Assembly (NCBI RefSeq): GCF_023159225.1
Contig: NC_063180.1
Location: 9,669,297 to 9,733,296 of the forward strand
Direction: 5' to 3'
From: Perognathus longimembris pacificus
Taxonomy: Eukaryota > Chordata > Mammalia > Rodentia > Heteromyidae
Length of the DNA: 64,000 nucleotides
Part shown: one piece after another, positions 32,379 to 44,730 of the stretch
Position numbering within the stretch: position 1 is the first letter of the stretch
Layout of the letters: each line of letters begins with the position of its first letter
Notes under the pieces: generated by a model
Told to the model about the DNA's origin: nothing
Database searches by the model: none
Seen by the model: only the letters and a program-made list of their open reading frames with translations
Position numbers and translations under genes: made by a program

Positions 32379-32985
32379 TATAATCTACTTTCACAGTGAC
32401 CCTTTGCTCACTCTGACTGTCTAAAACAATATACATTTATGTAACCCTTCTTTCCAAAAGATAGCTCTATGTCTTATTTATTTTATTTGTCCAGTTTTTG
32501 AGTATTTATTTTTCCATTTATCTTTACATCCATCCTTCAACTTCTGGGAATTTAATTTTATCTTCTTTTTTTATACCTAAAGACTGATGTTTAGAATATT
32601 GCTTCATGATTGTTCTTATTCCTTTCCAGAGTAAACATTGAAGCTCTAAGTACATGTTAGGTATATTCTACCATATGTATATCCTGTCCTACTACTCATT
32701 TTTAATTAGAAATAATTTTCAAACTAATCTATGATATCCCTTCTTGTGTTTCTTTAAATCAACTTTTTGATTGACATAATTTATAATTCAATTATGTAAT
32801 AAATAACAGATAAAATATATGGCCCCCAAATCACAAAATGTAATTTATCCTTCAATTTAAGGACTATTCAGATATATGTTGGTAATGTAAGTGTAGTTAG
32901 AGATTTTGGAGTAACTTAGTTTGTTACTTTTATTCAATATTTTCTTGGTAAGAAAATGAGTATAGTATATTTTTAACTATTTAAA
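32379..32985. other. AT-rich DNA, nothing clear
   Basis: No repeat or gene recognised in about 600 bp between a SINE and the next L1. Confidence 0.35.
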
Positions 32986-34598
32986 TTCATTAATTTTAAT
33001 TAATTTATTTATTGTCAAAGTGATGTACAGAGGGTTACAGTTTCATACATAAAGCAGTGAGCACATTTCTTATCAAAATTGTTACCTCCTTCCTCATTTC
33101 TCTCCCACCTTCCCCACTTTCAAATTCCCTTCTCCCTGAGTTGTACAGTTGGTTTCCAGCATGTCTTTTAAGTTGCTGTAGCATTGGTTAGCCTTTCCCT
33201 GCTTTTCTCACCATTTAGATATTCCCTTTCCTTTCCCTAGTTCTGGTACCCTGGATACCAAAAACAAATACAGTGACAACAGGTGTAAAACCATGGGGAA
33301 GAAAGTAAAAGGCACAATTTCACATGGTACATTGAAAATAACAACAACAATGATAAACCACTTATTTCCATAACTTGGAGTTCATTTCACCTAGCATCAT
33401 CTTGTCATATGTGATATCTTGAGCTATTGCAATCTTCTACTAGGACTATCATAGACATGTACTAATTATTACCAATGAGGTAAGCCATAAAGTCTATGCT
33501 TCTTTGAGTCTGGCTCACTTCACTTAGTGTGATCTTTCCAAGTCTTTTCATTTCCTTATGAATGGGGCAATGTCATTTTTTTCTGATAAAAGCATAGAAT
33601 TTCATTGTGTATATGTACCACAATTTCTTGATCCATTCATCTACTGAGGGACATGTGGGTTGGTAAATTTGCTGCAATGAACATACTTTTGTTGGTATCT
33701 TTAGTGTGGTCTTGCTTGTAATCTTTTGAGTAAATGCCCAAAACCGGGTTGCTGGGTCATAGGGAAACTCTATGTGTAGTCTTTTCAGGAACCTACATAT
33801 TGCTCTCCAGAGGGGTTGAACAAGTTTACACTCCCACCAACAGTGTGGTAGGGGTTCCTTTTGGTCATATCCGTGCCAATGGATATTCTTACTGGCATGA
33901 AATGGAATCTCAATGTTGTTTTGATTTGCAATTATTTTATGGCCAGTGATGTTCAGCATTTCTGTATGTGCCTCTTAGCCATTCTCATTTACTCTTCAGA
34001 GAAGTCTCTCTTTAAGATTTTAGCTCATTTAATTAAGGGGCAGTTGTTTCTTTGAGTATTTTTTTAGAAGAATTTAATTTTTTGAGTTCAATGTATATTT
34101 TAGATATGAGGCCCTGTCTATTGTATAGCCAGTGAATGCCTTCTTCCAATCTGAGGTCTTTCTATTTATCTTGCAAGATATGTCCTTTGCAATGAAAAAG
34201 CTATATAGTTTGATGAAATCCCATTTGTCCAACCTTTCTTTGATTTGTTGTGTTTCTGGGCCATTATTAAGAAAGTTTTGTCCTATGCCAAGGAGCCCAA
34301 GGGTTTCTCCTATTCTTTCCTGCAATGTTTTCAGAGTATCTGATTTTACCTCGAGGTCTTTGACGATTCAGAATTGACTCTGTTTCAGAGTGATATATAA
34401 AGTTTAGCTTTTGTTTGCTATAGGTGTTTAACCAATTTTGCCAGCACCATTTATTGAAGAAGCTGTCTTTCTTCCATCCTATTTTTTGATCCTTTATCAA
34501 AGATTAAGTGGCCATAGGTCTGTGGGTTCATTTCTGCGTCTTCTGTTCTGTTCCATTGGTCCTCAGGCCTGTTCTTGTGCCAATACCAAGCTGTTTTT

Positions 34599-34830
34599 TT
34601 GTGTTTTTTTGTTTTTTTTTTTTTTTTTTTTTTTTTTTGCCAGTCCTGGGCCTTGGACTCAGGGCCTAAGCACTGTCCCTGGCTTCTTTTTGCTCAAGGA
34701 TAGCATTCTGCCACTTGAGCCACAGTGCCACTTCTGGCCGTTTCCTGTATATGTGGTGCTGGGGAATTGAACCCAGGGCCTCATGTATACAAGGCAAGCT
34801 CTCTTGCCAGTAGGCCATATTCCCAGCCCC
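34599..34830 (-). mobile_element. IDL-Geo dimeric SINE nested in L1 element 4
   Basis: Minus-strand full copy: T tract, GCCAGTCCTGGGCCTTGGAC, AGCATTCTGCCACTTGAGCC, then the ID half ending ATATTCCCAGCCCC. The TSD TACCAAGCTGTTTTT (15 bp) is at 34,584-34,598 and 34,831-34,845 with no mismatch. The duplicated bases are L1 ORF2 sequence, which proves the order of insertion. Confidence 0.93.
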
Positions 34831-35300
34831 TACCAAGCTGTTTTTATTACTATAGCTTTGTAATAGAGTTTGAAGTTTGGTATTGAAATTCCGCCAGCAC
34901 TGTCTTTCTTGCTTAGGATTATTTTTGCGACTAAGAGTCTTTTATTTTTCCTTATGAATTTTTGGATTGCTTCTTGTATTTCATTAAAGAATATTGGATA
35001 TTGATGGGTATTGCATTGAATTTGTAGATAGCTTTTGGCAATATTGCCATTTTCACAATGTTAATCCTCCCAACCCAAGAAATGGAAAGTTTTTTCATTT
35101 CCTTAGTTCTGCTTTAATTTCTTTTTTCAGGTTTCTAAAGTTATCCTCATTGGGGTCTTCCACTTCTTTGGTTAAGGTTATTCCTAAGTATTTTATGTTT
35201 TTGAGGCTGTGCAGCAAAGGGAATTGCTTTCCTGATCTCAGCCTTACTCATCACATTGTTTGCATACAGAAAAGCCACTGAATTTTTGAGGACTTATTTT

Positions 35301-35891
35301 TTTTAATTTTTTAAAAATTTTTATTGTCAAACTGATGTACAGAGAGGTTACAGTTTCATACATGAGGCATTGGATACATTTTTTTGTACTGTTTGTTACC
35401 TCCTCCCTCATTCCTCCCTCTCCCCTCCCCCTTTCCCTTTCCCCGCCATGAGTTGTTCAGTTGATTTACACCAAACAGTTTTGCAAGTATTGCTTTTGTA
35501 GTCGTTTGTCTTTTTTTACCCTGTGTCTCTCGATTTTGGTATTCCCTTTCAGTTTCCTAGTATACACAATGAAATTTTATGCCTCTATCATAAAGAATGG
35601 CATTGCCCCATTTGTAAGGAAATGGAAAAACTTGGAAAGAATTATACTAAGTGAAGTGAGCCAGACCCAAAGAAACATGGACTCTATGGTCTCCCTCATA
35701 GGGAATAATTAGCACAGGTTTAGGCAAATCACAGCAGAGGATCACAAGAGCCCAATAGCTATACCCTTATGAACACATAAGATGATGCTACGTGAAATTA
35801 ATTCCATGTTATGGAAACGATTGTTATACCACTGTTGTAACTACTTTCAACGTGCTATGTGTAACCATAGCTTCTATTATTGATTATCTTC
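35301..35891 (-). mobile_element. Twin-primed (5'-inverted) L1 nested in element 4
   Basis: The TSD TTGAGGACTTATTTT / TTGAGGATTTATTTT is at 35,286-35,300 and 35,892-35,906 (one mismatch). 35,301-35,560 is minus-sense L1 3' UTR with a T-rich A-tail side and a pyrimidine-rich tract at 35,401-35,450. At about 35,561 the sequence flips, and 35,562-35,891 is plus-sense ORF2 C-terminus (KNGIAPFVRKWKNL, ILSEVSQTQRNMDSM) and the following 3' UTR. This head-to-head structure is the signature of twin priming during reverse transcription. Confidence 0.87.
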
Positions 35892-38094
35892 TTGAGGATT
35901 TATTTTATAGACTGGGACTTTACCAAAGTTTTAGATAAATTCAAGTAACATGGTAGTAGCGTCTATGGAGTTTTTTTTAAATACAGGGTCATATCTGCAA
36001 AGAGAGAGAATTTTACTTCATCTTTCCGTATTTGTATTTCCTTTATATTTGCCTCTTGGCTTATTGCTCTGGCTAGGAATTCTAGTATTATGTTAAAGAG
36101 GAGTGGAGAGAGCAGACATTCTTGTCTTGCTCCTGATTTTAAAGGAAATTGCTTTAACTTTTGACCACTAAGTTTAATAGTAGGTATATGTTTGTCATAG
36201 ACAACCTTTATTATATTCAGGTATATTCTCTGGATTCCTAGTTTCTCCAAAGCTTTCATCATAAATGGGTGTTTGGTTTTGTTAAATTCCTTTTTCTGCG
36301 TCTGTAGGAATAATCATGTGATTCTTGTCCTTGCTCTTATTGATGTGGTGAATTATGTTAATTGACTGGATTTGCATCCCTGGAATCCGGATTGATCACA
36401 GTGTGTAATTTTTATTGATGACTTGTTGGAGTCGATTGGCCAGAAATTTGCTAAGACAGAAGTTTGTTGAGAAGTTTTGTATCCAATTTCATGAAATAAA
36501 TGGTTCTGTAATTCTCATTCTTTGATGAGTCCCTGTCTGGTTTGGGGATAAGTATTATGCTGACTAGATAGAAAGAGTTTGGTAGTGAACTTTTGCTTTC
36601 AATTTCGAATAGAATTCTCCTGTGAATCAATCTGGACCTGGGATTTTCTTGGATGGGAGATCTCTTATTGCAGTTTCTATTTCATTACTTAATATGGCTC
36701 TGTTTAATTGGCTTCAATCTTCTTGTTAAGTTTGGGCATATCAATATTTGCTAGAAATTCATCCATTTCTTCCAAATTCTCAAATTTGTTAGCATGGAGC
36801 CTTGCAAAATAGCTGAATCCTGGTTGTTTCTGTCATGTTGTTTCCATTCTCCTTTCTTATTTAATTTGGTTGTGTTCTCTTTGTTTTTTGGTAAGATTTG
36901 CTAAAGGTCTATCAATTTTGTTAACTTTTTTGGAACAAACACTCTTTGTTTTGTTATTCACTCTGGGATTTTTGGACTCTAATTCATTGAATTTTTACTT
37001 AATTTTGATTATTTGCTTCCATCTATTGGCTTGGGGTTTGCCTTGTTACTCTTTTTCAAGGTGCTTCAGGTGTATCATCAAATTTTTGGATTATTATTTC
37101 TCCAATTTGTTGCTGTAGGTGCTCAGAGCTATAAATTTTCCTCTGAGTAATGTCTTTGCTGTGTCCTGAAGCAGCTGGTATTTTGTGCACTTGTTTTGGT
37201 TAAATACCATAAACATTTGAATTTCCATTCAGATTTCTTCAAAGACCCACTGGCAGTTAAACAACGTGTTGTTCAGTCTCCATGAGTTGCAGTATTTTTA
37301 TGGTGGCTTTTAGTGTTGAGCTCTAATTTTATTCCCTTGTCTGAGAGAATGCAGGGAATGATGATATTTCTGAATTTGTACACATTTGCTTTGTGTCCTA
37401 AATTGTGATCTATTTTGGAGAATGTTACATGTGCTGCTGAGAAGAATATATATTCTGGTATTGCTGCATAGAATATTCTGTACATGTCACTTAAATCTAA
37501 TTGATCTATGCAATTGTTTAGTTCTGAGGTTTCTCTGTTGAATTTTTGGTGTTTTGATCTATCCAAAGGTGACAGTATTGTGTTATAGTCTCTAGGAATG
37601 TGTTTGGATCTATGTTCAGATTTAGTAGTGTTTGTTTGATGAAGTTGGGTGCTCCAGCATTTGATGTACAGATATTTAAGATGGTTATATTTTCTTGTAG
37701 GAGAGATCCCTTTATTGATATGTAATTATCTTCTTTGCCTCTGCTTACTGATTTTAATTTGAAGTCAATTTTATATGATACTAGGATTACAACTCCAGCC
37801 TGTTTATGGTGTTGGTTTGCTTGATAGATTTTATTCCAGTCTTTTACTTTCAGAGTATGTTTGCTGTTGTGGGCAAGATGTGTCTATTGAAGACAGAAGA
37901 AAGATAGATCTTGCTATTGGATCCAATTTGTCAGCCTATGTTATTTAATTGGAGAGTTAAGTCCATTAATATTGAGAATTAGGATTGAGAAGTGTTTCTT
38001 AGTTCCTTTCATATATCAATCTTTTTAATACTTGCTCTAATAACCTGGTTTTTTATTTAGCGTTCCTTTTTCTGCCAGTATTCATTAAACTTTT

Positions 38095-40300
38095 CTTATG
38101 ACATGTATTCAATTCTCTGTCAAACATACCTTTTATGTTGAATAAAACTCATAGTATTAAAGTATATTTCTATATGTGTGTGGGTGTCTGTATGTACATA
38201 TGGATATACATATATGCATTTACTCATGTCATTTGTTTCTGCCATGCTTATCTTTCTTCCTTACCTATATTTTTTAGGTTTACAATCAAGCGGTAATGGA
38301 AAGTGTTATTACTGACAACTTTTTAAAATAGAATTTACAGATTTCCCACTTAACTATATCATATTCTCATATTTTACTAAGTTCTATTGCTTGGGATTTT
38401 TATATTTCTGTTTGTTATGTCTTCTTGGACAACTGACCACTTTGTAATTATGAAGTGAGTCTGCTTATTAATGGTATCAAACTGTTTGAAACATTTTATT
38501 CTGGGTAGAATGAACAAGTTGTTGCAATTCTGTATTCTGTCATTTTTCTCTAATAATGGATGCTTGTTTAGTTTGAATAGGCAATTTGTTGTGTAAGTTT
38601 GCACTGAAATCTCTGATCTTACTGTGGCAACTTCAGCCACAGTTCAACTTCTGTCTGAGAATGTTCAGCCCTGTGGTTCAAGGTCAGGCAGATGTTGGTC
38701 TAGATGAGGTGGTGGTTTTCTTCCTTGCAGGATCCTCTTCTCTTTTTAATGATTCTAGTTTCTTAGCTTCATTATTTTGCTTCCAAGCTACAACGTGAAG
38801 GCATTTTTGTAAGGTGACTACTACACTCACTTATTTTTATAGATGACACTTTGTGTGTTAAATATTTTGTATCAACAACCTTCTCTCATCTCTCTGTGGT
38901 TATTTACTCTCTAGTAATTTTTAGACACTTGTTTCAGGTCTCCGTACAAATATTATAGCTGTTTTATGTAAAGATTAGCAGTGATTGTGCAATTATTAGT
39001 CTGTCATACTTGGAAGAACAGCTATCTGTACTGACAATTTTTACCTTTGATTTGGTGTAGGGAAGCAATATTTTAGTGTAATTTCTTTCCTTTCATCATT
39101 AGCATATTCTAAGAAATTTAAGAAAAATTGAACATTCAAATATTCTGATGGAAAACAATATTTAACATGTATATCTTACATATAGTAATATTTATTTAAA
39201 TAGTAAGCATATTTGATCAATATAAGTGGAAACTGATGATTAGTAGTTATAAAATTGCTTTATTAGTTGTCATTTGTGGCTAGTTAATACTCATTAATAT
39301 TCACCTTAAAATCGATTATATGATAATAGAGTATTGATTAATGATTAGGCTAATGATTCAAGTTTGTTCAGGAGTACTAACTAAGCTATGTGGATTTGAG
39401 TGTTAGCTATATACTTTATTAATTTAAGCATCCTTGGGAAGTTCACTTCAACACCTCTGTACATATTTGATAGAGTGCTTCTTAGAATTCAGTTCATTGG
39501 TGGAATTAAAGAGCTTGGAATTATTTCTGTTACCATAATAAATATGTAATAATTTCTGCCACCATGATTATTACTTTAACAGAAAACCAGAGAAAATGAA
39601 TGGAAATCAATCGGACCTTATGGCAGTGAATCTAGAATTTTTGATTATAACAATTTTGAAAAAAAGTAGAGATTTAATATTAAAATTCTTCTAACAATAT
39701 CTGACAACCTATTTAAGATTTTCATATTCCTTTCTTCTTTCTTCACAGCGTTTTGGGTTGGAAAGAAGAAAAGGGAATGGTAGTTTTTCTTACTAAACCT
39801 GCCTGTGCAAATGTAGTAAGTAATGTGTAAAGGCAGGTTCAATTGTGCTGTGATGACAAGTAAGACTGAATTAAGAAGAGCAACAAACATTCATTTTCTA
39901 ACAATACTGCTTTCTTCTTAAGGGCTGGCTAGGGCTCTCATGTGTCTCATTTCTGTCCTGAAACTAGAATGTATGCTGATGGAGGAAATCTTCGCCTACA
40001 ACACGGTGGCAAAGGAAAATTAAAAAGTCCTGAGAGTTTCACAATGGATAATTGGGTGTTCAGCTACCAAATAACACTCATCTATTCTGTACAACTAATT
40101 GAATTCATCTGGACTCATTCTTTTAAATCTAACCATAAGATCAGACTCCTTTTTACCATCTAAGCATAAGGAAGCAGAGAGCACAAGCTTATGCTGTGGT
40201 CAGACAGAAGAGAGAGAGTATGGCTGGGAGGATTGATGGATGAATACAATCATAATATTCAATTTGAAAATGTAACGTGAGGGAATGAGTGGAGTTTGAA
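38095..40300. other. Unique AT-rich DNA, 2.2 kb
   Basis: No transposon or gene recognised. A plus frame at 38,586-38,798 and a minus frame at 38,640-38,377 are open for 70-87 codons without recognisable domains. Confidence 0.35.
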
Positions 40301-40548
40301 ATGATGAGAAAGAACAATGGAAAGGGAAGATCAAAATGGTGAGACAGAACAAAGGGCACACCAATGCAACAGTGAAACTTACAAGACAATATTTTGAGAA
40401 GTAAGATACAACTCGTGTGGGAGGGGATTGGGAAGGTGGGAGAAAATGAGGGAGGAAGTAACACGTTTTACAAAATATGTAATCACTACCTTGAATATGT
40501 AAATGTAACCCCTTGGTACATTGCCCTGACAATAAAATTAAATTTTAA
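40300..40548 (+). mobile_element. Older L1 3' UTR
   Basis: GATCAAAATGGTGAGACAGA, AACAAAGGGCACACCAATGC, aatgcaacagtgaaacttac and a purine-rich tract (GGGAGGGGATTGGGAAGG) are followed by the terminal GTAACCCCTTGGTACATTGC and ctgacaataaaat. This matches the order seen at 56,500-56,600. It is 5'-truncated. Confidence 0.7.
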
Positions 40549-41135
40549 AAAAGTGGGAAAGTATAAGGGAAACAGATGTACTGACAAATGCTGAATTAAA
40601 ACTCCTTTGTACAACTATTTAAAGATAAAAATAAATAAAAAGAACATAAAATATTATCAACAATCACTAGCTACAATCATAGTGATCAGAACAATACTAG
40701 CATATGGTAGTCTTCATTTTACTGAAGAACACAATGAAAAATATTCTTAAATACAATATTGAATACTAATGATTGAGCTTTTAAAAAGCACATAACATTG
40801 ATGCTGAGCAAACAACACAGATTTTGTCTTTAACTAAGTAGTAAGTAATGATATTCGCATCATTTCAAATACAAATATATTAATACTAAAACCTTCACTT
40901 TTCTTAAGTATTCATATAAATTTATCCAACATATTTCAATTTTAAAAATAACACACATTGCTTTTCTATGACAATGGGAAGTTTGTCTTTTGACAGGAGA
41001 GATTGTCTGTAAGTGATTTTTCAGTTGAGTTGTGAGGAACCATAATAGTTTCTATTTAAATCAGCATCATCAAAATTACTTGATTTATCAAAACTACAAT
41101 TGAGAAATCCAGTAAATGTTCTAAAATGTAGAAGA
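40549..41135. other. AT-rich DNA, nothing clear
   Basis: No recognisable element between two old L1 3' ends. Confidence 0.35.
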
Positions 41136-41139
41136 GTAA

Positions 41140-41405
41140 ATATTGAGGAAGTTGTCTGAATGAAGGAAAAGAAATTATATGCAGGAAATTCAAAACACTA
41201 AAATATAAAGAGAGGAAGGGTGGGAGTATCCAGCCAAAATATTTAACATATGTATGTGGAAATACAAATAGGAAAAGTGAGGGGATGGTTAGGGTTGGGA
41301 GTAAAGAGGGAGAATGATGGAAGGGGTGACACTGGTCAAAATGCATTATATTGATATATTAAAATGAAACCCTTTTTACAACTAACTAGAGCTAATAAAA
41401 AATCA
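41140..41405 (+). mobile_element. Old L1-like 3' end
   Basis: Purine-rich sequence with GATGGAAGGGGTGACACTGG, then aaaatgcattatattgatata and aaaatgaaaccctttttac, ends in gctaataaaaaatc. This is the pattern of an older rodent L1 3' UTR and tail. It is diverged. Confidence 0.5.
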
Positions 41406-42741
41406 TATACTTTTTTTTAAAGGAAAGTGAAATCTGCTTGAGAAAAAAATAAAATGATAAAATATTTAAACTAAGATCAAGTAACATCTGTTACATACAA
41501 GACATGGATGTTAAAGGATTATTGGAGACATACTAACTAGTTACAGATCTAAGGTAGTATAGAAATCAAGATAGCACCAAGTGAATATTGTTTTCATCAT
41601 TTATAACTCCAATCCAAGAGAGTTTCATAGATAGGAAAATAACATTTATAACATTTAGTTTTAGCATTTTTCCTTTCATATAGGCAACCTAGCAAATTTT
41701 CATCATGTGGTTTGATCTCTATCACTCTCCCAAATTCACTTTCTCATGGTAAATGATATTCAACTTCAAGACCCAGTGCTTTTCACACACAATGATGACA
41801 TACTTTGAAAGTACCTCCTAAGAGGGAATGATTCTTTCTTTCTCTGCCAAAGCACTTTCAAATGGGTTACATGAATAGTTGTGTCAGACTTCATTTAAGA
41901 TTTTGGGTGGTACTGAATATGAAGCAAAGATTATGTCATGCAAGCAACATATACAGTATAGAAAAATTGGACCAAGAGATGGTATCTCTGGTGGAATAGA
42001 GTAGAATGGTAAGAGGTTTTTATCATGCCACTCAGAATGACATTACTTCAAGCCCTATGAATTGGCTATTTCTGAGAAATTCTATTTAATAGTCTATGGA
42101 CCATATATGACCATAGGTAAGGGAACTGTAAAAGATATAATCATGGACAAGAGGGAGCTATAAATTGTGAAACCATTTTTCCAAAATTATTCTACAAAGA
42201 AAAAGGTAGCAGTTTCTTTTACATTTCTTCCTGTTATTTTGCTTACATTATTGAATATATTTCATATTTTAATGTTAATTTTATAATCACGGCAATTTAA
42301 TTAACTATAGAAAATAATAGCAGTGAGACAGTGAAGCTTTAGCTGAGATGGTAAATCTGCTTGGTTCAACATCTATAGTGTAGCTCACTTCAATTTAAAG
42401 CCACAAGAAAGATTTTTATGTGATGCTGATAGGTGTATGTCCTGTTTCTTATTTTCAGTTTCAGTTAAACAAGTTTTCTTTGAGTTTTCTAAAGAAATGT
42501 ATGCATTTTTGCTAAGAGTAATTGATATTTTCTAATTCTAGAAATATAGACTCCCTTCCAAATGACTTTCTAAATGAATATTCAGCATTCTCAATCTTCC
42601 TAAGTATTTACCTTTACAAAATAGAACTCATTTGTGATTTATTGCCCATAGGACTCCCTTATCTTCAATTATCATATGTTTATATTAATAAATTATATTA
42701 TATATAATTATATTAATAGAATTATAAAACTTTAATAGTCA
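41406..42741. other. Unique AT-rich DNA, 1.3 kb
   Basis: Nothing recognised on either strand. Confidence 0.35.
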
Positions 42742-42936
42742 CCTGGGTGCTGGTGGATCACATCCATAATCCTAATGACTCAGGAGTTTGAAATTTGAGG
42801 ATCTACTTTCAAAGCCACCCTGGGAAGTAAAATCTATGGAACTCTTATCTCCAAATCGCCACTAAAAAGCCAGAAATAGAGATATGGCTCCTGGGACAGA
42901 ATTCAGGCCCTGAGTTCAAGCCCAGGACTGGCATGT
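42742..42936 (+). mobile_element. Composite B1/Geo-type SINE, partly deleted
   Basis: The left half reads GGGTGCTGGTGGATCACATC, CATAATCCTAATGACTCAGG and ACTCTTATCTCCAAATCGCC. The right half is short (GGGACAGAATTCAGGCCCTG, AGTTCAAGCCCAGGACTGGC). Its tail has become the compound microsatellite that follows. Confidence 0.78.
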
Positions 42937-42938
42937 GA

Positions 42939-43013
<75 letters not shown>
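42939..43013 (+). repeat. Compound (CA)n(CT)n(CA)n microsatellite
   Basis: About 20 CA units, 11 CT units and 6 CA units in direct succession at the SINE 3' end. Confidence 0.95.
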
Positions 43014-43014
<1 letters not shown>

Positions 43015-43265
43015 GCACTATAGAAGTCTATGTTTTTTTTTTATCTTGCTCTCTATATTTTTGTTCAAGTTCTATATTCTAAATAAAAAATTACTATGTG
43101 TGCTAACCTTCACTTTCAAGCTCTTTTCTTCCAGGAACTTACATTCTGTCATACAATCTTATTTCTCCATCAAAGCAAAATATTGTAACTTCTGAAAGTA
43201 GCTCTGATCTTCCTCTATCCAGTTGTTTAGAGTTTTCCAGTTCCTGCTTAGCTGTGAATTTGTGA

Positions 43266-43498
43266 ATTTTTTTTTTGTCAGTTGTAGGGCTTGAACTCAG
43301 GGCCTGGGAACTGTCCCTGAGCCTCTGTGTACTCAAGGCTAACACTCTACTACAATGGTACTTCTGGTTTTTAAGTGGTTAATTGAGGATAAGAGCCTCA
43401 AGGGGACTTTTCTGCCTAGGCAGGGTTTGAACTGCAATCCTCAGATCTCAGCCTCCTGAGTAACTAAGGATTACAGGTATGAGCCACTGGTGCCTGGC
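43266..43498 (-). mobile_element. Composite B1/Geo-type SINE
   Basis: Minus-strand copy with a T tract, the Geo half (TAGGGCTTGAACTCAGGGCC, ctcaaggctaacactctac), a linker, and the B1 half (AGGCAGGGTTTGAACTGCAA, TCCTGAGTAACTAAGGATTA, ending CCACTGGTGCCTGGC). The TSD AATTTGTGA is at 43,257-43,265 and 43,499-43,507. Confidence 0.82.
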
Positions 43499-43507
43499 AA
43501 TTTGTGA

Positions 43508-44040
43508 TTTTTTTTAATTCAAATAAAATGTATACCCAAAGTTGCAAACATCTCCAATGCTAATCTTTTTACCACTAATTACTGTGTTTCCAGGGAGAAG
43601 CTTGGGTGTGAAGCATGCCTATCAGAAATGAACAAATGCTAACATCATTGACAAGAGACTTGCATGTTGGAGTTTTCAGACCTTTGTATTGTTCTCTGTA
43701 GAATCAGCCATGTGTTCAAGCTCACTCTCTAGCTTCTATACACATGTATCTGGGCTTTTCTTCCTCACAAAGCATCTTAAATCTCACATTTCTAATTATG
43801 AGTCTCAAGACTATGCTCAATCATTCTTCTAGGCCTTATTACAGAAGTTTTATGTAACCCTAAAATATCTCGTGTCATTTTCTACAGCACCATCAGCATT
43901 TATTCTAAGTGGGGTTTTCCTTAAAGTCATTAAGTAAAACAGTACTTTGAGGACCAAAAGTTATTCCTTGAAACATAATGATAGCCAAACATTATACAAA
44001 GCTACCTCAGGTTTAACAGCTTTCATGCAATATTTTAAAA
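43508..44040. other. Unique DNA
   Basis: Nothing recognised. Confidence 0.35.
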
Positions 44041-44054
44041 TATATCAGTCTCTT

Positions 44055-44246
44055 GGCTGGGGATATAGCCTAGTGGCAAGAGTGCCTGCCTCGGATACAC
44101 GAGGCCCTAGGTTCGATTCCCCAGCACCACATATACAGAAAATGGCCAGAAGCGGCTCTGTGGCTCAAGTGGCAGAGTGCTAGCCTTGAGCGGGAAGAAG
44201 CCAGGGACAGTGCTCAGGCCCTGAGTCCAAGGCCCAGGACTGGCCA

Positions 44247-44264
<18 letters not shown>
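44055..44264 (+). mobile_element. IDL-Geo SINE, CGGATACACGAGG subtype
   Basis: Full plus-strand copy. It carries subtype bases TGCCTGCCTCGGATACACGA, CCCTAGGTTCGATTCCCC and GAGCGGGAAGAAGCC, shared only with the copy at 54,992-55,205. The flanks ATATATCAGTCTC (44,039-44,051) and ATATATCACAGTCTC (about 44,317-44,331) look like a TSD disturbed by the (TA)n that grew between tail and flank. Confidence 0.9.

Positions 44265-44322
<58 letters not shown>
44265..44322. repeat. (TA)n microsatellite at a SINE tail
   Basis: About 29 perfect TA units directly after the A tail of the SINE, probably seeded by the ATATAT of the target-site duplication. Confidence 0.93.
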
Positions 44323-44326
<4 letters not shown>

Positions 44327-44632
44327 AGTCTCCAGGGTTAGGTATGGTTCAGTATTAAAAGTAAAAGTCATATTAGCTCATTTCTAAGTTCCCTTCCAGC
44401 TTTCAAATGATTCTATGTACTGAATATATACTTGAGTCTATATTCAGAAACTAAATATAAAGAACTAAATATATGTAAGATATGCTCATAACCAAGCCAA
44501 TAGCATAAATAGGCTGAAATTAAATTCAGAGGATTCTGTATTATCTAATACTTGGATCATCTGTTAAATTACTTTCATAGATATTGGTGAAAAAACACTT
44601 CCTGCCAGTGAGTATATTCAGATTACAATCTT

Positions 44633-44730
44633 GTTGGGGCAAACTTTCTTCCCATTCCAGTTACACAGACAGAAAGAATTTGTCGGGGCAAACTTTCTTC
44701 CCATTCCAGTTACACAGGCAGAAAGAATTA
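44633..44730. repeat. 49-bp tandem duplication
   Basis: Units 44,633-44,681 and 44,682-44,730 differ at three positions. Each contains GGGGCAAACTTTCTTCCCAT and cagttacacag(a/g)cagaaag. It lies in otherwise unique DNA and is not part of a recognised transposon. Confidence 0.9.

Larger units (their letters stand above)
33480..38000 (-). pseudogene. L1 element 4 ORF2, many breaks
   Basis: Recognisable pieces from the N-terminus: endonuclease end and linker at 37,566-37,273 (IDQLDLSDMYRIFYAAIPEY, HVTFSKIDHNLGHKANVYKF); reverse transcriptase at 36,262-35,963 ([34 protein letters not shown], ending [14 protein letters not shown]); the region after the reverse transcriptase at 34,500-34,074; and the C-terminal cysteine-rich region at 33,959-33,573 (PHCWWECKLVQPLWRAI, CPSVDEWIKKLWYIYTMKFY). 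The catalytic FADD box has lost one aspartate codon (FADMT). It cannot encode active enzyme. Confidence 0.85.
32990..38090 (-). mobile_element. L1 element 4: long degenerate minus-strand copy
   Basis: Reading right to left: the 5'-truncated start near 38,090 at the end of ORF1, endonuclease from about 37,930 (CAAGATCTATCTTTC-type block), reverse transcriptase across 37,500-35,900, C-terminal region 35,300-33,560, and 3' UTR 33,290-33,000 (TTATTGTCAAAGTGATGTAC). ORF2 is broken by many stops and frameshifts. Two later insertions split it: a SINE (34,599-34,830) and a 5'-inverted L1 (35,301-35,891). It belongs to an older subfamily than elements 1 and 3. Confidence 0.87.

Noticed and set aside
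40189..40532. Minus-strand frames of 91 and 110 codons
   Set aside because: Antisense of a purine-rich L1 3' UTR. Ser/Leu/Pro-rich translation is expected from the pyrimidine strand.
42939..43013. CRISPR-like or satellite array
   Set aside because: All short-period repeats here are simple microsatellites without spacers, and the genome is a mammal's.
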